64,000 nt of DNA from Mesorhizobium loti (GTDB lineage Bacteria > Pseudomonadota > Alphaproteobacteria > Rhizobiales > Rhizobiaceae): the NCBI RefSeq assembly GCF_001510895.1, contig NZ_LPWA01000104.1, positions 48,982-112,981 on the forward strand, read 5' to 3'. Made by a program: the position numbers and the translations under genes. This document shows positions 37,871 through 47,860 of the stretch, piece by piece. Each line of letters starts with the position of its first letter. The stretch's first letter is position 1. The notes beneath the pieces are model-generated. The model made no database searches and had not been told where the DNA came from. It saw only the letters and a list, made by a program, of their open reading frames with translations.

Positions 37871-38347
37871 CTAACGGATCAGCAGCGCGGTCGAGAACAG
37901 GCCGAGTGCGAACACCGTGTGCGATACCAGGTTGAGGGCGCGCACCAGCATCGGGTTGGGCAGTTTGGACGCCGCCCAGCCGGCGCCCATGCCGGGCGCC
38001 AGCAGAAACCAGCCGGCGCCGACGGTCACGATGCCGAGGATGAAGGCCGGCAGGAAGGTCGGTGCGGCAAGCCAGCCCGCTCCCGCGAGCACGACCAGGA
38101 TGACGCCGTAAAGGATGCCGACGAGATAGTGGAACGCCCAGCCGAGCGCCTTTTCATGCGGATAGGGCGTGGCTTTCCCGATATCGTCGTGGAAGACCTT
38201 CTCGGGCAGGTGCCGCACCCAGCGTCCGACCAGGCCCCAATTCGGCCGCGGCAGGCCGAAGGCCTTGTTGAGTAAAATCGCCCAGACGTCCATGAAGACC
38301 GTGGCGCCGATACCGATCGCCACCGCGCGCCAGACGATGTCGAGCAT
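37871..38347 (-). CDS. DUF2938 membrane protein
   Basis: 158 residues, four hydrophobic segments, with the family pattern ATVFMDVWAILL near the start and GWAFHYLVGILYG in the middle. Function unknown. The start ATG overlaps the stop of the peroxiredoxin gene (ATGA), so the two form an operon. Convergent with the variant phosphatase gene, one base apart. Confidence 0.85.
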   Translation of the reverse strand: MLDIVWRAVAIGIGATVFMDVWAILLNKAFGLPRPNWGLVGRWVRHLPEKVFHDDIGKATPYPHEKALGWAFHYLVGILYGVILVVLAGAGWLAAPTFLPAFILGIVTVGAGWFLLAPGMGAGWAASKLPNPMLVRALNLVSHTVFALGLFSTALLIR

Positions 38348-38829
38348 CAGAGCTGCTCGAGGATCTTTGCCGCGCCGCTCTCGTCGACGCCCGGCTTGGT
38401 TTCGACATTGAGCACTACGACCTTGCCGTCGTCGACGATCATCGAAAAGCGCTTCGAGCGCAGTCCCATGCCGTTTGCGGAAAGGTCGTTGTCGAGCCCG
38501 ACCGACTTGGCGAAGTCGCCGCTGCCGTCGGCCAGAAAAAGGATCTTGCCTTCGCCGCCGGTGAAGTGTGCCCAGGCGCCCATGACATGGACGTCGTTGA
38601 CCGAGACGACCGCTATTGCGTCGACGCCGCGCGCCAGGATGGCGTCGTGGTTTTCCAGATAGCCCGGCAGATGATTGTTGCTGCAGGTCGGCGTGAAGGC
38701 GCCGGGCACACCGAACAGCACCACCTTCTTGCCGGCGAAGATTTCGGCGCTCGTGACCGGCTTCGCGCCGTCGGCGGTCATGATCTTGAAGGTCGCCTCG
38801 GGCAGTTTTTCGCCAACCGAAATGGTCAT
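38347..38829 (-). CDS. Peroxiredoxin (Prx5/AhpC-TSA type)
   Basis: 160 residues with the Prx5-type active site VPGAFTPTCS, where Cys49 attacks the peroxide, and SVNDVHVMGAWA. No resolving Cys in the usual C-terminal place is obvious, so it probably uses glutathione/glutaredoxin or thioredoxin. Cytosolic. First gene of a two-gene unit with the DUF2938 gene. Confidence 0.92.
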   Translation of the reverse strand: MTISVGEKLPEATFKIMTADGAKPVTSAEIFAGKKVVLFGVPGAFTPTCSNNHLPGYLENHDAILARGVDAIAVVSVNDVHVMGAWAHFTGGEGKILFLADGSGDFAKSVGLDNDLSANGMGLRSKRFSMIVDDGKVVVLNVETKPGVDESGAAKILEQL

Positions 38830-38917
38830 GGGGTGGTCCTCGCTTGGGAGATGGGGAAGGATCTGTGCTTGCGATATCGGACCGGACTGCTTTCCGCAAC
38901 CGCCGAGCGAGCCTGGA

Positions 38918-39722
38918 TCAAGGGAAAGGCAGAAACCCGTCGACCGAACCCTCGGCGCTGGTCAGCGTGTAGTAGAGCCCGCCATCCGTGGGCGTAGCCG
39001 ACGGCCGGTCGAGGATCGGCACGGTGAACACAAGCTTGCCGTCCTTCTCGCTGCGAACCGGCGCGCCGAACATGTAGTCGCGCTCGCCAGCGATGAAGAA
39101 ATCGACCGAGTCCGGATCGCCCGGAGACTGGGCCTCGACGACAAGGGTTTCGTGGTCGCCGGGCAGCACGCGGACGCGAAATCGGGCGCGCGGGAGAGGG
39201 AAGCGTTGCAAGCGCTGTTTTCACCAGCGCCGTGTCGGTGGCGTTGTCCGGATCGGAAGCCGGGTCGACATTAAGCCGCGTCTGCACCGGAATGCAGATC
39301 GTCTCGCATATGCCGAGGAAGACGTTGGCATCGATGGTCGCCGGCTGGTCGGGCGACGACAGCGTGAAGGTCACCGGCAGCGAGACGGGACGATCGTAGC
39401 CGGCCCATTTGCCGTAGCCGTCGTCGTGGCGCTGCGGCGGCGGAAACGACAGCGTTGCACCAACGATGTTGGTGCTGGCCGAGATGTCGAGCTGCGGCGG
39501 CACGCCGGCATCGCCGGGATCGCGCCAATAGGTCTTCCAGCCGGGCTTCAGCGCGATGTCGAGCACGCCGTGGATCTTGCCCGCCCCGTCCGGCTTGCCG
39601 CTGGTCACCAGCCGGACCTTGCCGCCTTCGCTGTTGTACCAGGCCGAGGACGATGCCTCGGCAGGCTGGCCCGCCGCCAGGCCAATGACAGCGCCGAGCG
39701 CCATGATGTTCAGGTATCGCAT
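38918..39722 (-). CDS. DsbD N-terminal-domain-like exported protein, frameshifted
   Basis: Signal peptide (MRYLNIMALGAVIGLAAGQPAEA), then a domain resembling the thiol-disulfide interchange part of DsbD (LKPGWKTYWRDPGDAGVPPQ...GICETICIPV with a CxxxC). The frame changes near 39195, after TLPSP, and the end ARFRVRVLPGDHETL...DGFLPFP is in another frame. Here the join needs one extra base removed or two added, unlike the other frameshifts in the window. Full length about 268 residues. Periplasmic redox or metal-handling role is possible. Confidence 0.78.
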
Positions 39723-39849
39723 GGCGGTGATTTGATCGTCCGTTGATGGCCGCGCAATGATTTCATCTTGCTGCCGGTATCATATTTGCGTGACATCCGG
39801 CAGCCTGAGCATCTTTTCGGCGCGGCGGAAACGGGTTACGCTCAGCTTC

Positions 39850-40458
39850 ATGGACTTGTTGCGCCACAAAAAGCTGGCCGCCGGGCGCGGCTTTCTCGAC
39901 GATCAGTTCCTGATTGCCATGCCGGGCATGAAGGACGACCGTTTCACGCGCTCGGTCATCTACATCTGCGCTCATAGCGACGAGGGCGCGATGGGCCTGA
40001 TCATCAACCAGACACAGCAGATGCTGTTTCCGGACCTCCTGGTCCAACTTGGCATCATGAACGAGCAGGAGGCGATCCGCCTGCCGGCGCATGCCCGCGA
40101 CTTTGTCGTGCGCAATGGCGGGCCGGTCGATCGCAGCCGCGGCTTCGTGCTGCATTCCGGCGACTATCGCGTGGAATCCTCGCTCAGCGTCTCCGACGAC
40201 ATCTGCCTGACCGCCACGGTCGACATCTTGCGCGCCATCTCGACGGGCCGCGGGCCGCGTCACGCGCTGATGGCCCTCGGCTATTCCGGCTGGGGCGCCG
40301 GCCAGCTCGAAAGCGAGATCGCCGAGAATGGCTGGCTGACCTGCCCGGCCACGACCGAGCTTCTGTTCGACACCGATATCGAGCGCAAATATGACCGCAT
40401 CCTCGCCTCGATCGGCATCGATCTCGCCCATCTCAGCGCCGCCGCGGGGCATGCTTAG
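39850..40458 (+). CDS. YqgE/AlgH family protein
   Basis: 202 residues starting [27 protein letters not shown], then [20 protein letters not shown], the conserved core of the YqgE/AlgH family (UPF0301). Function unknown; first linked to alginate regulation in Pseudomonas. The upstream in-frame extension is antisense-like. Followed by a 308-base gene-free stretch. Confidence 0.92.
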   Translation: MDLLRHKKLAAGRGFLDDQFLIAMPGMKDDRFTRSVIYICAHSDEGAMGLIINQTQQMLFPDLLVQLGIMNEQEAIRLPAHARDFVVRNGGPVDRSRGFVLHSGDYRVESSLSVSDDICLTATVDILRAISTGRGPRHALMALGYSGWGAGQLESEIAENGWLTCPATTELLFDTDIERKYDRILASIGIDLAHLSAAAGHA

Positions 40459-40533
40459 GGACAGGTGTACAGCGAAGGGCCGTGGGCATGGAGCCTCGCA
40501 GACGTTGAAGGCTAGCCGAGACGCCCAAGCGTT

Positions 40534-40690
40534 CGTCATCCTAGGGCGAAGCAGGAGCGAAGCTCCGTCGCGAAGACACCTAGGATCCATTCCGTGACCT
40601 TCAGGTTAAGCGCAACGGAGCAGAATCTGCACCGCTTTCAACGCCTTAGCGTCACGGAATGGATCCTCGGGTCAAGCCCGAGGATGACGA
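40534..40690. repeat. Long inverted repeat, family B
   Basis: Left part contains CGTCATCCTAGGGC and CCTAGGATCCATTCCGTGAC (ending 40597). The right part carries the inverse GTCACGGAATGGATCCTCGG (from 40651) and CCCGAGGATGACG (ending 40690). The whole element folds into one long hairpin. It fills most of the gene-free interval between the yqgE-like gene and the EAL protein; no coding sequence is visible there. Confidence 0.8.
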
Positions 40691-40766
40691 CGCGATGGAT
40701 GCCACGGCCAATTGCCGAGGGCTCTGCTACACCACCAGCACGACAGGCCTCATCAGGCGTACCTGA

Positions 40767-43655
40767 TCACGCCTGCGTCAGCGGGTACTGCTCCCTCAGC
40801 GTCTTCAGCACCTGGTCGCCGGGCATCGGCGCGCCGAACATGAAGCTCTGGACGTATTCGCAGCCCATCTGGCGCAGCTCCAACGCGTCGCTTTCGTCCG
40901 AGATGCCTTCGGCGACGACCGACAGGCCGAGTTCATGCGCCATGTTGACCATGGATTTGAGCAGCACCGCCCGCTTCGGCGTGGCGTCGTCGACGAAGCT
41001 CTTGTCGATCTTGATCGTGTCGAAGGGGAAGCGCGTCAGGTATGAGAGTGAGGAATAGCCGGTGCCGAAATCGTCGAGCGACAGCCCGATGCCGAGCTGC
41101 TTGAGCTTGGTCAGCACATGCGCGGTCTGCTCGGGATTGTCCATCACCAGGGATTCGGTGAGCTCGAGCCGGAAGCAGCGCGGTTTCAGGTTGGAGCGCG
41201 CGATGACCGAGCGGACGTCGCTGACGAGATCGCGGCGGATGAGCTGCCGGCTGGAGAGGTTGACCGAGACCGACAGCGGCGCGTCGCCGATCTGCTTCTG
41301 CCAGGCCGCCAGATCCTCGGCCGCCTGCTGCATGGCGAACAGGCCGAGCTGCACGATCAGCCCGCAATTCTCGGCCACCGGGATGAAATCCGCCGGCGGG
41401 ATCATGCCGCGCCGCGGGTGGTCCCAGCGCAGCAGCGCCTCGAAGCCGGCGACGCTGCCGTCCTCCAGCCGTACGATCGGCTGGTAGGCAAGCGTGAACT
41501 CGCGTCGCTCTATGGCGCGGCGCAGGTCGGATTCGAACTGCAGCCGGTCGGTGCCGACGGTGCGGAAGGCGGGCCGGAACGGCTCGATCCTGTCGCCGCC
41601 GAAACGCTTGGCCTGGTGCATGGCAAGCTCGGCGTCCTTGACCATGTCCTCGGACGAGGTCTGCGCCGTCGTCCAGGTGATCAGGCCGATCGAGGCGGTG
41701 AGCACGATCTCGCGCTTGGCGAAGGTGATCGGGTTGTTGATCGCATGTTTCACCGCGTCGGCCATGGCGGCGATGCGGGCCGGATCCTGCTCGGAAAGCA
41801 GCATCAGCGCGAACTGGTCGCCGGCAAAGCGCGACAGCGAATCCTTGGGCTTGAGCAAACGGTGCAGCCGGCGCGCGATGGTGAGCAGAATGGTGTCGCC
41901 GGCCGAGATGCCGAGGCCGTCATTGACCTGCTTGAAACGGTCGATGTCGATGACGAAGACGGTCGGGCGCACCTTGTCCTCGGTTCGGGCGATCGAGATG
42001 ATCGCCTCCAGCCGGTTCATGAACAACTCGCGGTTCGGCAGGCCGGTGAGGTTGTCGTGCACGGCATCGTGCAGCAGCCTTTCCTCGGACTTCTTTTGCT
42101 CGGTCACGTCGACCATGGTGCCGACGCAGCGGATCACCTCGCCATCCGACCCGATCACAGGACGGGCGCGCAGCGAGAACCAGTGATAGTGGCCGTCGGC
42201 GCCGCGCAGGCGGAAATTCTGCGCCACCCGGCCGCGCCGGTGTTCCAGCACCACGTCGAGCGTGGTGCGGAAAGTGTCGCGGTCGTCGGCATGCAGCACC
42301 GGCAGCCAGTTGCGCGCCGCGCCCGACAGGCTGTTGGGGGCAAGGCCGAGCTGCAGGCTGATGTCGGGCTTGGTCACCACGCGGTCGCGCAGCACGTCCC
42401 AATCCCACACGATGTCGCCCGATCCGGCGACGGCCAGCGCCTGGCGCTCGAGGTCGGAGAACAGGCCCTGGTGCAGCGCGCCGCCGGCAAAGGCGTGCTG
42501 CATGACGGTGAAGCCGATGAGCAGAATGATCAGGATCAGGCCGCCGCCGAGCGCCGGCTGGGCGATGTCGTTGTCCAGCATGCCGGTGATCGCCATCCAC
42601 GAGCCGCATAGCCACAAGAGCACCATCACCCAGCTCGGCACCAGCATGATCGCGCGGTCGTAGCCACGTATGCCGAGGAAGATGATGAGGCCGAGCCCGG
42701 TGAGCGCGGTGGCGGCGAACGAGATGCGGGCGATGCCGGCGGCGACCGCCGGATCGACGATTGCCACGCCCGCGATGAGCAGCAGGCCGAGGATCCACAC
42801 CAGCGCGCCATAGCTGAAATGGCCGTGCCATCGGTTGAGGTTTAGATAGGCGAACAGAAACACCACGAAGGTCGCGGCCAAGGCCACCTCGGTGCCGGCC
42901 CGCCACATCTGCTCATTGCCGGGCGAGATCTCGATGACCTTGTTGAGGAAGCCGAAATCGACGCAGATATAGGCGAGCACTGCCCAGGCGAGCGCGGCGG
43001 TCGCCGGAAACATCGAGGTTCCCTTGACCACGAACAGGATCGTCAGGAACAGCGCCAGAAGCCCGGCTATGCCGATCACGATGCCGCGAAACAGCGTGTA
43101 GGAATTGACCGAGTCCTTGTAGGAGTCAGGATCCCACAGATAGACCTGCGGCAGCTTCGGCGAGGCAAGCTCGGCGATGAAGGTGACAACCGTTCCGGGG
43201 TTGAGCGTCACCCGGTAAACGTCGGCGTCGGGGCTGGTCTGGCGGTCGAGCGCGAAGCCTTCGCTGGGCGTGATCGCCGCGATGCGGGTCGAGCCGAGAT
43301 CCGGCCAGAAGATGCCGGAATTCACCAGCCGGAAATGCGGCGCGACGATCAGCCTGTCGAGCTGCTGGTCGGTGGTGTTGGCGAGCGCGAACACCGCCCA
43401 GTCACCGGTCGAGCGCGCATCCTTGGCCTCGACCTCGATACGCCTGACGATGCCGTCGGGGCCGGGCGCGGTCGAAACCTGGAAATTCTCGCCCTGGTTC
43501 CGGTAGATCTCGACGGCGCCCGAAAGGTCGAGCGCCTTGTCGTCGCGGGCGATCTTGATCGGCTCGACGGCAAGCGCCGGCGCGGCTGCCGAAAGCGTGA
43601 CGACGACCGCAAGGATGAGGGCGAACAGCGACGCGATTCGCGAAAAATTCGTCAC
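40767..43655 (-). CDS. Membrane PAS-(degenerate GGDEF)-EAL protein, probable c-di-GMP phosphodiesterase
   Basis: 962 residues: signal peptide, a periplasmic 7TMR-DISM-like domain (to ~180), about seven membrane helices (~185-400), a PAS domain (~410-525), a GGDEF domain (~535-690) and an EAL domain (~700-950). The GGDEF signature reads FAGDQF, which should not make c-di-GMP. The EAL domain keeps GFEALLRW, VNLSSRQL, ELTES, DDFGTGYSSLSYL, KIDKSF, AEG and YVQS, so phosphodiesterase activity is expected. Likely links an envelope signal to lower c-di-GMP. Confidence 0.92.
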   Translation of the reverse strand: MTNFSRIASLFALILAVVVTLSAAAPALAVEPIKIARDDKALDLSGAVEIYRNQGENFQVSTAPGPDGIVRRIEVEAKDARSTGDWAVFALANTTDQQLDRLIVAPHFRLVNSGIFWPDLGSTRIAAITPSEGFALDRQTSPDADVYRVTLNPGTVVTFIAELASPKLPQVYLWDPDSYKDSVNSYTLFRGIVIGIAGLLALFLTILFVVKGTSMFPATAALAWAVLAYICVDFGFLNKVIEISPGNEQMWRAGTEVALAATFVVFLFAYLNLNRWHGHFSYGALVWILGLLLIAGVAIVDPAVAAGIARISFAATALTGLGLIIFLGIRGYDRAIMLVPSWVMVLLWLCGSWMAITGMLDNDIAQPALGGGLILIILLIGFTVMQHAFAGGALHQGLFSDLERQALAVAGSGDIVWDWDVLRDRVVTKPDISLQLGLAPNSLSGAARNWLPVLHADDRDTFRTTLDVVLEHRRGRVAQNFRLRGADGHYHWFSLRARPVIGSDGEVIRCVGTMVDVTEQKKSEERLLHDAVHDNLTGLPNRELFMNRLEAIISIARTEDKVRPTVFVIDIDRFKQVNDGLGISAGDTILLTIARRLHRLLKPKDSLSRFAGDQFALMLLSEQDPARIAAMADAVKHAINNPITFAKREIVLTASIGLITWTTAQTSSEDMVKDAELAMHQAKRFGGDRIEPFRPAFRTVGTDRLQFESDLRRAIERREFTLAYQPIVRLEDGSVAGFEALLRWDHPRRGMIPPADFIPVAENCGLIVQLGLFAMQQAAEDLAAWQKQIGDAPLSVSVNLSSRQLIRRDLVSDVRSVIARSNLKPRCFRLELTESLVMDNPEQTAHVLTKLKQLGIGLSLDDFGTGYSSLSYLTRFPFDTIKIDKSFVDDATPKRAVLLKSMVNMAHELGLSVVAEGISDESDALELRQMGCEYVQSFMFGAPMPGDQVLKTLREQYPLTQA

Positions 43656-43658
43656 ATA

Positions 43659-44255
43659 TCAGCCCTTCGTTCCATCACCCGGCGGATCGTCCGCGATCCG
43701 GGCGTAGAGGTAGTGATCCTGCCAGATGCCATTGATCCTGAGATAGGATCTGAGAAGTCCTTCGCGCCGGAATCCGGCTTTTTCAAGCACGCGGATCGAA
43801 CGGGCGTTGTCGGGAATACAGGCAGCCTCGATCCGGTGCAACCTCAGCGTATCGAAGGCAAAACGCGACACCAGCTTGACCGCGTCGGTCATCAGGCCGC
43901 GGCCGCCGAAGCGCTCGCCGATCCAGTAGCCGATATGGCCGCTTTGCGCGACGCCGTGGCGGATGTTGCCGAGCGTGATGCCGCCGGCGAGCTTGCCGCT
44001 CGACTTCTCGAAGATGAAGAAGGCGATGGCCGTGCCTTGCGCATAATCTTCGCGGTAGCGGCCGATGCGCAGCCGCCAGGCGGTGCGGTCGAGCTCGTCG
44101 GGCTGCCAGCGCGGCTCCCATGGCTCCAGGAAGGCGCGGCTTTCACCGCGCAGCGTCGACCATTCGCGGTAGTCGTTGGTCAGCGGCACGCGCAGCGTGA
44201 CCTTTTCGCCCTTCAGTGCCGGCAGGTCGCGGCGAAAGAAAGGGAGCGCGAACAT
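43659..44255 (-). CDS. GNAT N-acetyltransferase, RimJ/RimL type
   Basis: 198 residues with the RimJ-like pattern: EKVTLRVPLTNDYREW near the start, SGHIGYWIGERFGGRGLMTD (acetyl-CoA loop) and HRIEAACIPDNARSIRVLEKAGF. Probably acetylates a protein N-terminus or a small amine. Start MFALPFFRRDLPALKG; the longer frame adds a basic segment antisense to the M16 gene. Sixteen bases after the M16 peptidase gene and in the same orientation, as commonly found in rhizobia. Confidence 0.9.
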   Translation of the reverse strand: MFALPFFRRDLPALKGEKVTLRVPLTNDYREWSTLRGESRAFLEPWEPRWQPDELDRTAWRLRIGRYREDYAQGTAIAFFIFEKSSGKLAGGITLGNIRHGVAQSGHIGYWIGERFGGRGLMTDAVKLVSRFAFDTLRLHRIEAACIPDNARSIRVLEKAGFRREGLLRSYLRINGIWQDHYLYARIADDPPGDGTKG

Positions 44256-44271
44256 GGCGCTGGAACTAAGG

Positions 44272-45564
44272 TTAGACGGCGAGCCTGCGGGCCGTCGTCT
44301 GCGGGCCCGCAAGCGATTCGAGGATCGCCTCGTAGGGCGCCAGCGTGCCCACGGGGCCGACCGCCGTCAGGGTCGGCTTGGTCGAGAACAGCCGCGAGGA
44401 GAGGTCGGTGAGCCGGTCGACGGTCAGCGCCGCCAACCGTTCCATCAACTCCTCCTTGGCGATCGGCCGCCCGAACAGAAGCAATTGCCTGGCGATCTGC
44501 GAGGCGCGGCTTGCCGGGCTCTCGGCCGACATGATCAGCCCGGCGCGATATTGCGCGCGCGCCCGGTCGAGCTCTTCCTGCTTTATGCTTTCGCCGGCCT
44601 TCTGCAATTCGTCGATGATCACCGGCACCAGCTTGGCGATATCGCTCTGCCCGGTCGCAGCGTGCACGCCGAAGATGCCGGTGTCGGAAAAACCCCAGTG
44701 GAAGGCATAGACCGAGTAGCACAGGCCGCGCTTCTCACGCACCTCCTGGAACAGCCGCGACGACATGCCGCCGCCGAGGATCATCGACAGCACCTGCGAG
44801 GCGTAGAAGTCGCGCACATGATAGGCGCGGCCCTCGAAGCCGAGCACGATCTGCGCGTCCATCAGGTCGCGGTCCTCGCGGAAGTCGCCGCCGACATATT
44901 GCGCATATTGCGGAATGTTGCTGGAGGCCTTGGCGCGGAAGCCGCCGAGCTGCTTTTCCACCTCGCGCACGAAATTGTCGTGCTTGATGTCGCCAGCAGC
45001 CACGATCACCATGCGTTCGGCGCCATATTGCCGTTCGATGAAATCGTGCAGCTGCCTAGAGGTGAAGGATTTGACCGTCTCCGGCGTGCCGAGGATCGAG
45101 CGGCCGATGGTCTGGTGGCGGAAGGCGGTTTCGGTGAAGCGGTCGAAGACGATGTCGTCGGGCGTGTCGTGCGCGGCGCCGATCTCCTGCAGGATCACAT
45201 GCTGCTCGCGCTCCAACTCCTCCGGATCGAACTCCGATTCTTGCAGGATGTCGGCCAGGATATCGACTGCCAGCGGCACGTCGTCGGAGAGCACCCTGGC
45301 GTAGTAGGACGTGGTCTCGACGCTGGTGGCTGCGTTGATCTCGCCGCCGACATTCTCGATTTCCGAGGCGATCTGGAAGGCGGTGCGCCGTTTCGTGCCC
45401 TTGAACGCCATGTGCTCGAGCAGATGGGCCATGCCATGCTCTTCATCGCGTTCATTGCGGGCGCCCGACTTCACCCAGGCACCAAGGGCAACGGATTCGA
45501 GACTTGGAAGGGTTTCGGTGGCGACTGTCAGGCCGTTCGACAGACGGCTTACCTCAACACCCAT
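44272..45564 (-). CDS. M16 family zinc peptidase (processing-peptidase-like)
   Basis: 430 residues with the inverted zinc motif HLLEHMAFKGT, the downstream Glu region EREQHVILQEIG, and GGGMSSRLFQEVREKRGLCYSVYAF near the C-terminal half. Related to the mitochondrial processing peptidase beta subunit. Start MGVEVSRLSNGLTVA is the domain start; the ~40-residue upstream extension is rejected. Fourteen bases after thrC; thrC - M16 - GNAT is a conserved alphaproteobacterial order. Confidence 0.93.
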   Translation of the reverse strand: MGVEVSRLSNGLTVATETLPSLESVALGAWVKSGARNERDEEHGMAHLLEHMAFKGTKRRTAFQIASEIENVGGEINAATSVETTSYYARVLSDDVPLAVDILADILQESEFDPEELEREQHVILQEIGAAHDTPDDIVFDRFTETAFRHQTIGRSILGTPETVKSFTSRQLHDFIERQYGAERMVIVAAGDIKHDNFVREVEKQLGGFRAKASSNIPQYAQYVGGDFREDRDLMDAQIVLGFEGRAYHVRDFYASQVLSMILGGGMSSRLFQEVREKRGLCYSVYAFHWGFSDTGIFGVHAATGQSDIAKLVPVIIDELQKAGESIKQEELDRARAQYRAGLIMSAESPASRASQIARQLLLFGRPIAKEELMERLAALTVDRLTDLSSRLFSTKPTLTAVGPVGTLAPYEAILESLAGPQTTARRLAV

Positions 45565-45578
45565 ATGGCAACTACTCC

Positions 45579-46976
45579 CTAATGGGCCGCCCGCGTGTGG
45601 CGGCTCACGTAATCTTCCACCATTTTTAGCTCGGATGGAAGTATGGTGTACTTTTCGTCGGCTGTCATCAAGTCGCCCAGCCATGCGGGGAGCGCTGGAG
45701 TAACGCCGCTGGCGGCCTCGACCGCTGCCGGGAACTTCGCCGGATGCGCGGTGCCGAGCACCACCATCGGCACCGCGCCCGAGGCGTGGGCGGCCGCCAC
45801 ATGCACGGCGGCAGCCGTGTGCGGATCGAGCAGATAGCTGCTTTTTTCAAGTGTCTTGCGGATGGTTGCGGCGACGTCGTCGACGCTGGCACGGCCGGCG
45901 TCGAATTCGGCGCGGATGCGTGCCATCTCGCCGGCCTCGATGGTGAAGGCGCCGGATTGCTTCAGCCCGTTCATGTAGCGCCTGACCGTCGCGGCATCGC
46001 GGCCCGCCGCTTCGAACAGCAGGCGCTCGAAGTTCGACGACACTTGGATGTCCATCGACGGCGAGGTGGTGGCGAACACGCCCTTGGTGCGGTATTCGCC
46101 GCCCGACAGTGTGCGCGCCAGGATGTCGTTGTCGTTGGTGGCGATGATCAGCCGCTCGACCGGCAGCCCCATGCGCTTGGCGGCGTAACCGGCGAAAATA
46201 TCGCCGAAATTGCCGGTCGGCACGGTGAAGGACACCGGCTGTTCGGGCGCGCCGAGCGACAGCGCCGAGGAGAAGTAATAGACGATCTGGGCCATGATGC
46301 GGGCCCAGTTGATCGAGTTGACGCCCGACAGCGACACACTGTCGCGAAAAGCGTGGTCGTTGAACATGTCCTTCACCAGGCCCTGGCAATCGTCGAAATT
46401 GCCTTCGATCGACAGCGCATGGACGTTCGCCGCGCTCGACGTCGTCATCTGCCGCTGCTGAACCGGCGAGACCTTGCCGTTGGGGAAAAGGATGAAGATG
46501 TCGGTGCGGTCGCGGCCGGCGAAAGCGTCAATTGCCGCGCCGCCGGTGTCGCCGGAGGTGGCGCCGACGATGGTCGCGCGTTTGCCCCGTTCGGCAAGCA
46601 CATGGTCCATCAGCCGCGCCAGCAGCTGCATCGCCACGTCCTTGAAGGCGAGCGTCGGGCCGTGGAAGAGCTCGAGGATGAAGCTGTTGGCCCCGGTCTG
46701 CACCAGCGGGCACACCGCGTCGTGCCGGAAAGTCGCATAGGCCTCGCGCACCAGCCGCTCGAAGACGGGCGCCGCGATCTCGCCGCCGAGGAAGGGCGTC
46801 AGGACGCGGATGGCGAGGTCGGGATAGGCGAGGCCGCGCATGGCGCGGATGTCGGCGGCCGAGAACTGCGGCCATTCGCGCGGCACGTAAAGCCCGCCGT
46901 CGCGCGCCAGCCCGGCCAGCACCGCGTCGGAAAATCCAAGCACGGGCGCATCCCCGCGGGTACTCACATATTGCAT
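45579..46976 (-). CDS. thrC: Threonine synthase
   Basis: PLP enzyme converting O-phosphohomoserine to threonine. 465 residues with the N-terminal MQYVSTRGDAPVLGFSDAVL, the PLP lysine in FHGPTLAFKDVAMQLLARL, GATSGDTGGAAI and TVPTGNFGDIFAGYAA. Start MQYVSTRGD matches the family; an in-frame upstream ATG adds 12 residues. First gene of the thrC - M16 - GNAT unit. Confidence 0.96.
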   Translation of the reverse strand: MQYVSTRGDAPVLGFSDAVLAGLARDGGLYVPREWPQFSAADIRAMRGLAYPDLAIRVLTPFLGGEIAAPVFERLVREAYATFRHDAVCPLVQTGANSFILELFHGPTLAFKDVAMQLLARLMDHVLAERGKRATIVGATSGDTGGAAIDAFAGRDRTDIFILFPNGKVSPVQQRQMTTSSAANVHALSIEGNFDDCQGLVKDMFNDHAFRDSVSLSGVNSINWARIMAQIVYYFSSALSLGAPEQPVSFTVPTGNFGDIFAGYAAKRMGLPVERLIIATNDNDILARTLSGGEYRTKGVFATTSPSMDIQVSSNFERLLFEAAGRDAATVRRYMNGLKQSGAFTIEAGEMARIRAEFDAGRASVDDVAATIRKTLEKSSYLLDPHTAAAVHVAAAHASGAVPMVVLGTAHPAKFPAAVEAASGVTPALPAWLGDLMTADEKYTILPSELKMVEDYVSRHTRAAH

Positions 46977-47104
46977 CGTCAAAGGCCTATCGTTGCCGGC
47001 CGCATCATCCACGGCAAATTGGTTAATTTTCCGAGCCGGCTCAGTCGCATTTTCGCCGCGGCGTTGATATACGTCACCGGCTTTGTGAGAGGGAAGAGCA
47101 GTTC

Positions 47105-47851
47105 ATGGCGTTTATTTCCGTCAACCGTCGTCTTGTCGCGGGTCTGGCGCTCGCCGGCTTTATGCTTGCCGCCGCCGGCTGCCAATCGAGCGACAACGGC
47201 ATTCTTGATTTCGGTTTCGGCAAGAAGGACCCGACCGCGCCGCCGCCGCCGCAGGACCCCAAGGTGCTGGCAAGCCAGCTGCGCGCCTACTGCCCGAAGG
47301 TGACGCTGCGCGACGGTACCGCCTTCTTCAACACCTACGCCAAAGGCACCGCCGCCAAGCCGAAGAAAAAGAAGGCTGACGCCGCGGCAGACGCCGAAGC
47401 CGCGGCAGCCGCCGCGGCCGCGCAGACCGGACCCGACGGCGCACCGGTCGATCCAAACCGCGATCCGGCCAAGATCATCTACCAGGCTTCGATCACCGAC
47501 GTGACACGCGACTGCACTCACGAGAACGGCCAGCTGACAATGAAGATCGCGGTCGCCGGCAAGGTCGTGCCGGGGCCGATGTTCGCGCCGGGGACCGTCA
47601 CCATGCCGATCCGCGTCGCGGTCCAGCACGGGCCTGACGTGCTCTATTCGCAGCTCCACCAGTACCAGGTGCAGGTCACCGACCCGTCGGCGGCGACGCA
47701 GTTCGTCTTCACCGACGCGAACGTCGTGGTGCCGGAGCCCAGCGCGACCGACTACCAGGCCTATGCCGGCTATGACGAAAACACGCCGGCAGCGACTGAC
47801 AAGACAAAGGGCAAGAGGAAGAAGCGCTTGGCCGCGGCGGCAACGAACTGA
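47105..47851 (+). CDS. Exported lipoprotein of unknown function
   Basis: 248 residues: signal peptide with lipobox LAAAGC at the end, a short Pro/acidic stretch (KKDPTAPPPPQDP), an Ala/Lys-rich variable segment ([20 protein letters not shown]), and a C-terminal beta-rich domain (AKIIYQASITDVTRDC...). The cysteine pair (AYCPKVTL and TRDCTHENG) may form a disulfide. Not assigned to a family. Convergent with the winged-helix/TPR gene, nine bases between the stops. Confidence 0.78.
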   Translation: MAFISVNRRLVAGLALAGFMLAAAGCQSSDNGILDFGFGKKDPTAPPPPQDPKVLASQLRAYCPKVTLRDGTAFFNTYAKGTAAKPKKKKADAAADAEAAAAAAAAQTGPDGAPVDPNRDPAKIIYQASITDVTRDCTHENGQLTMKIAVAGKVVPGPMFAPGTVTMPIRVAVQHGPDVLYSQLHQYQVQVTDPSAATQFVFTDANVVVPEPSATDYQAYAGYDENTPAATDKTKGKRKKRLAAAATN

Positions 47852-47860
47852 GGCGTCGGG

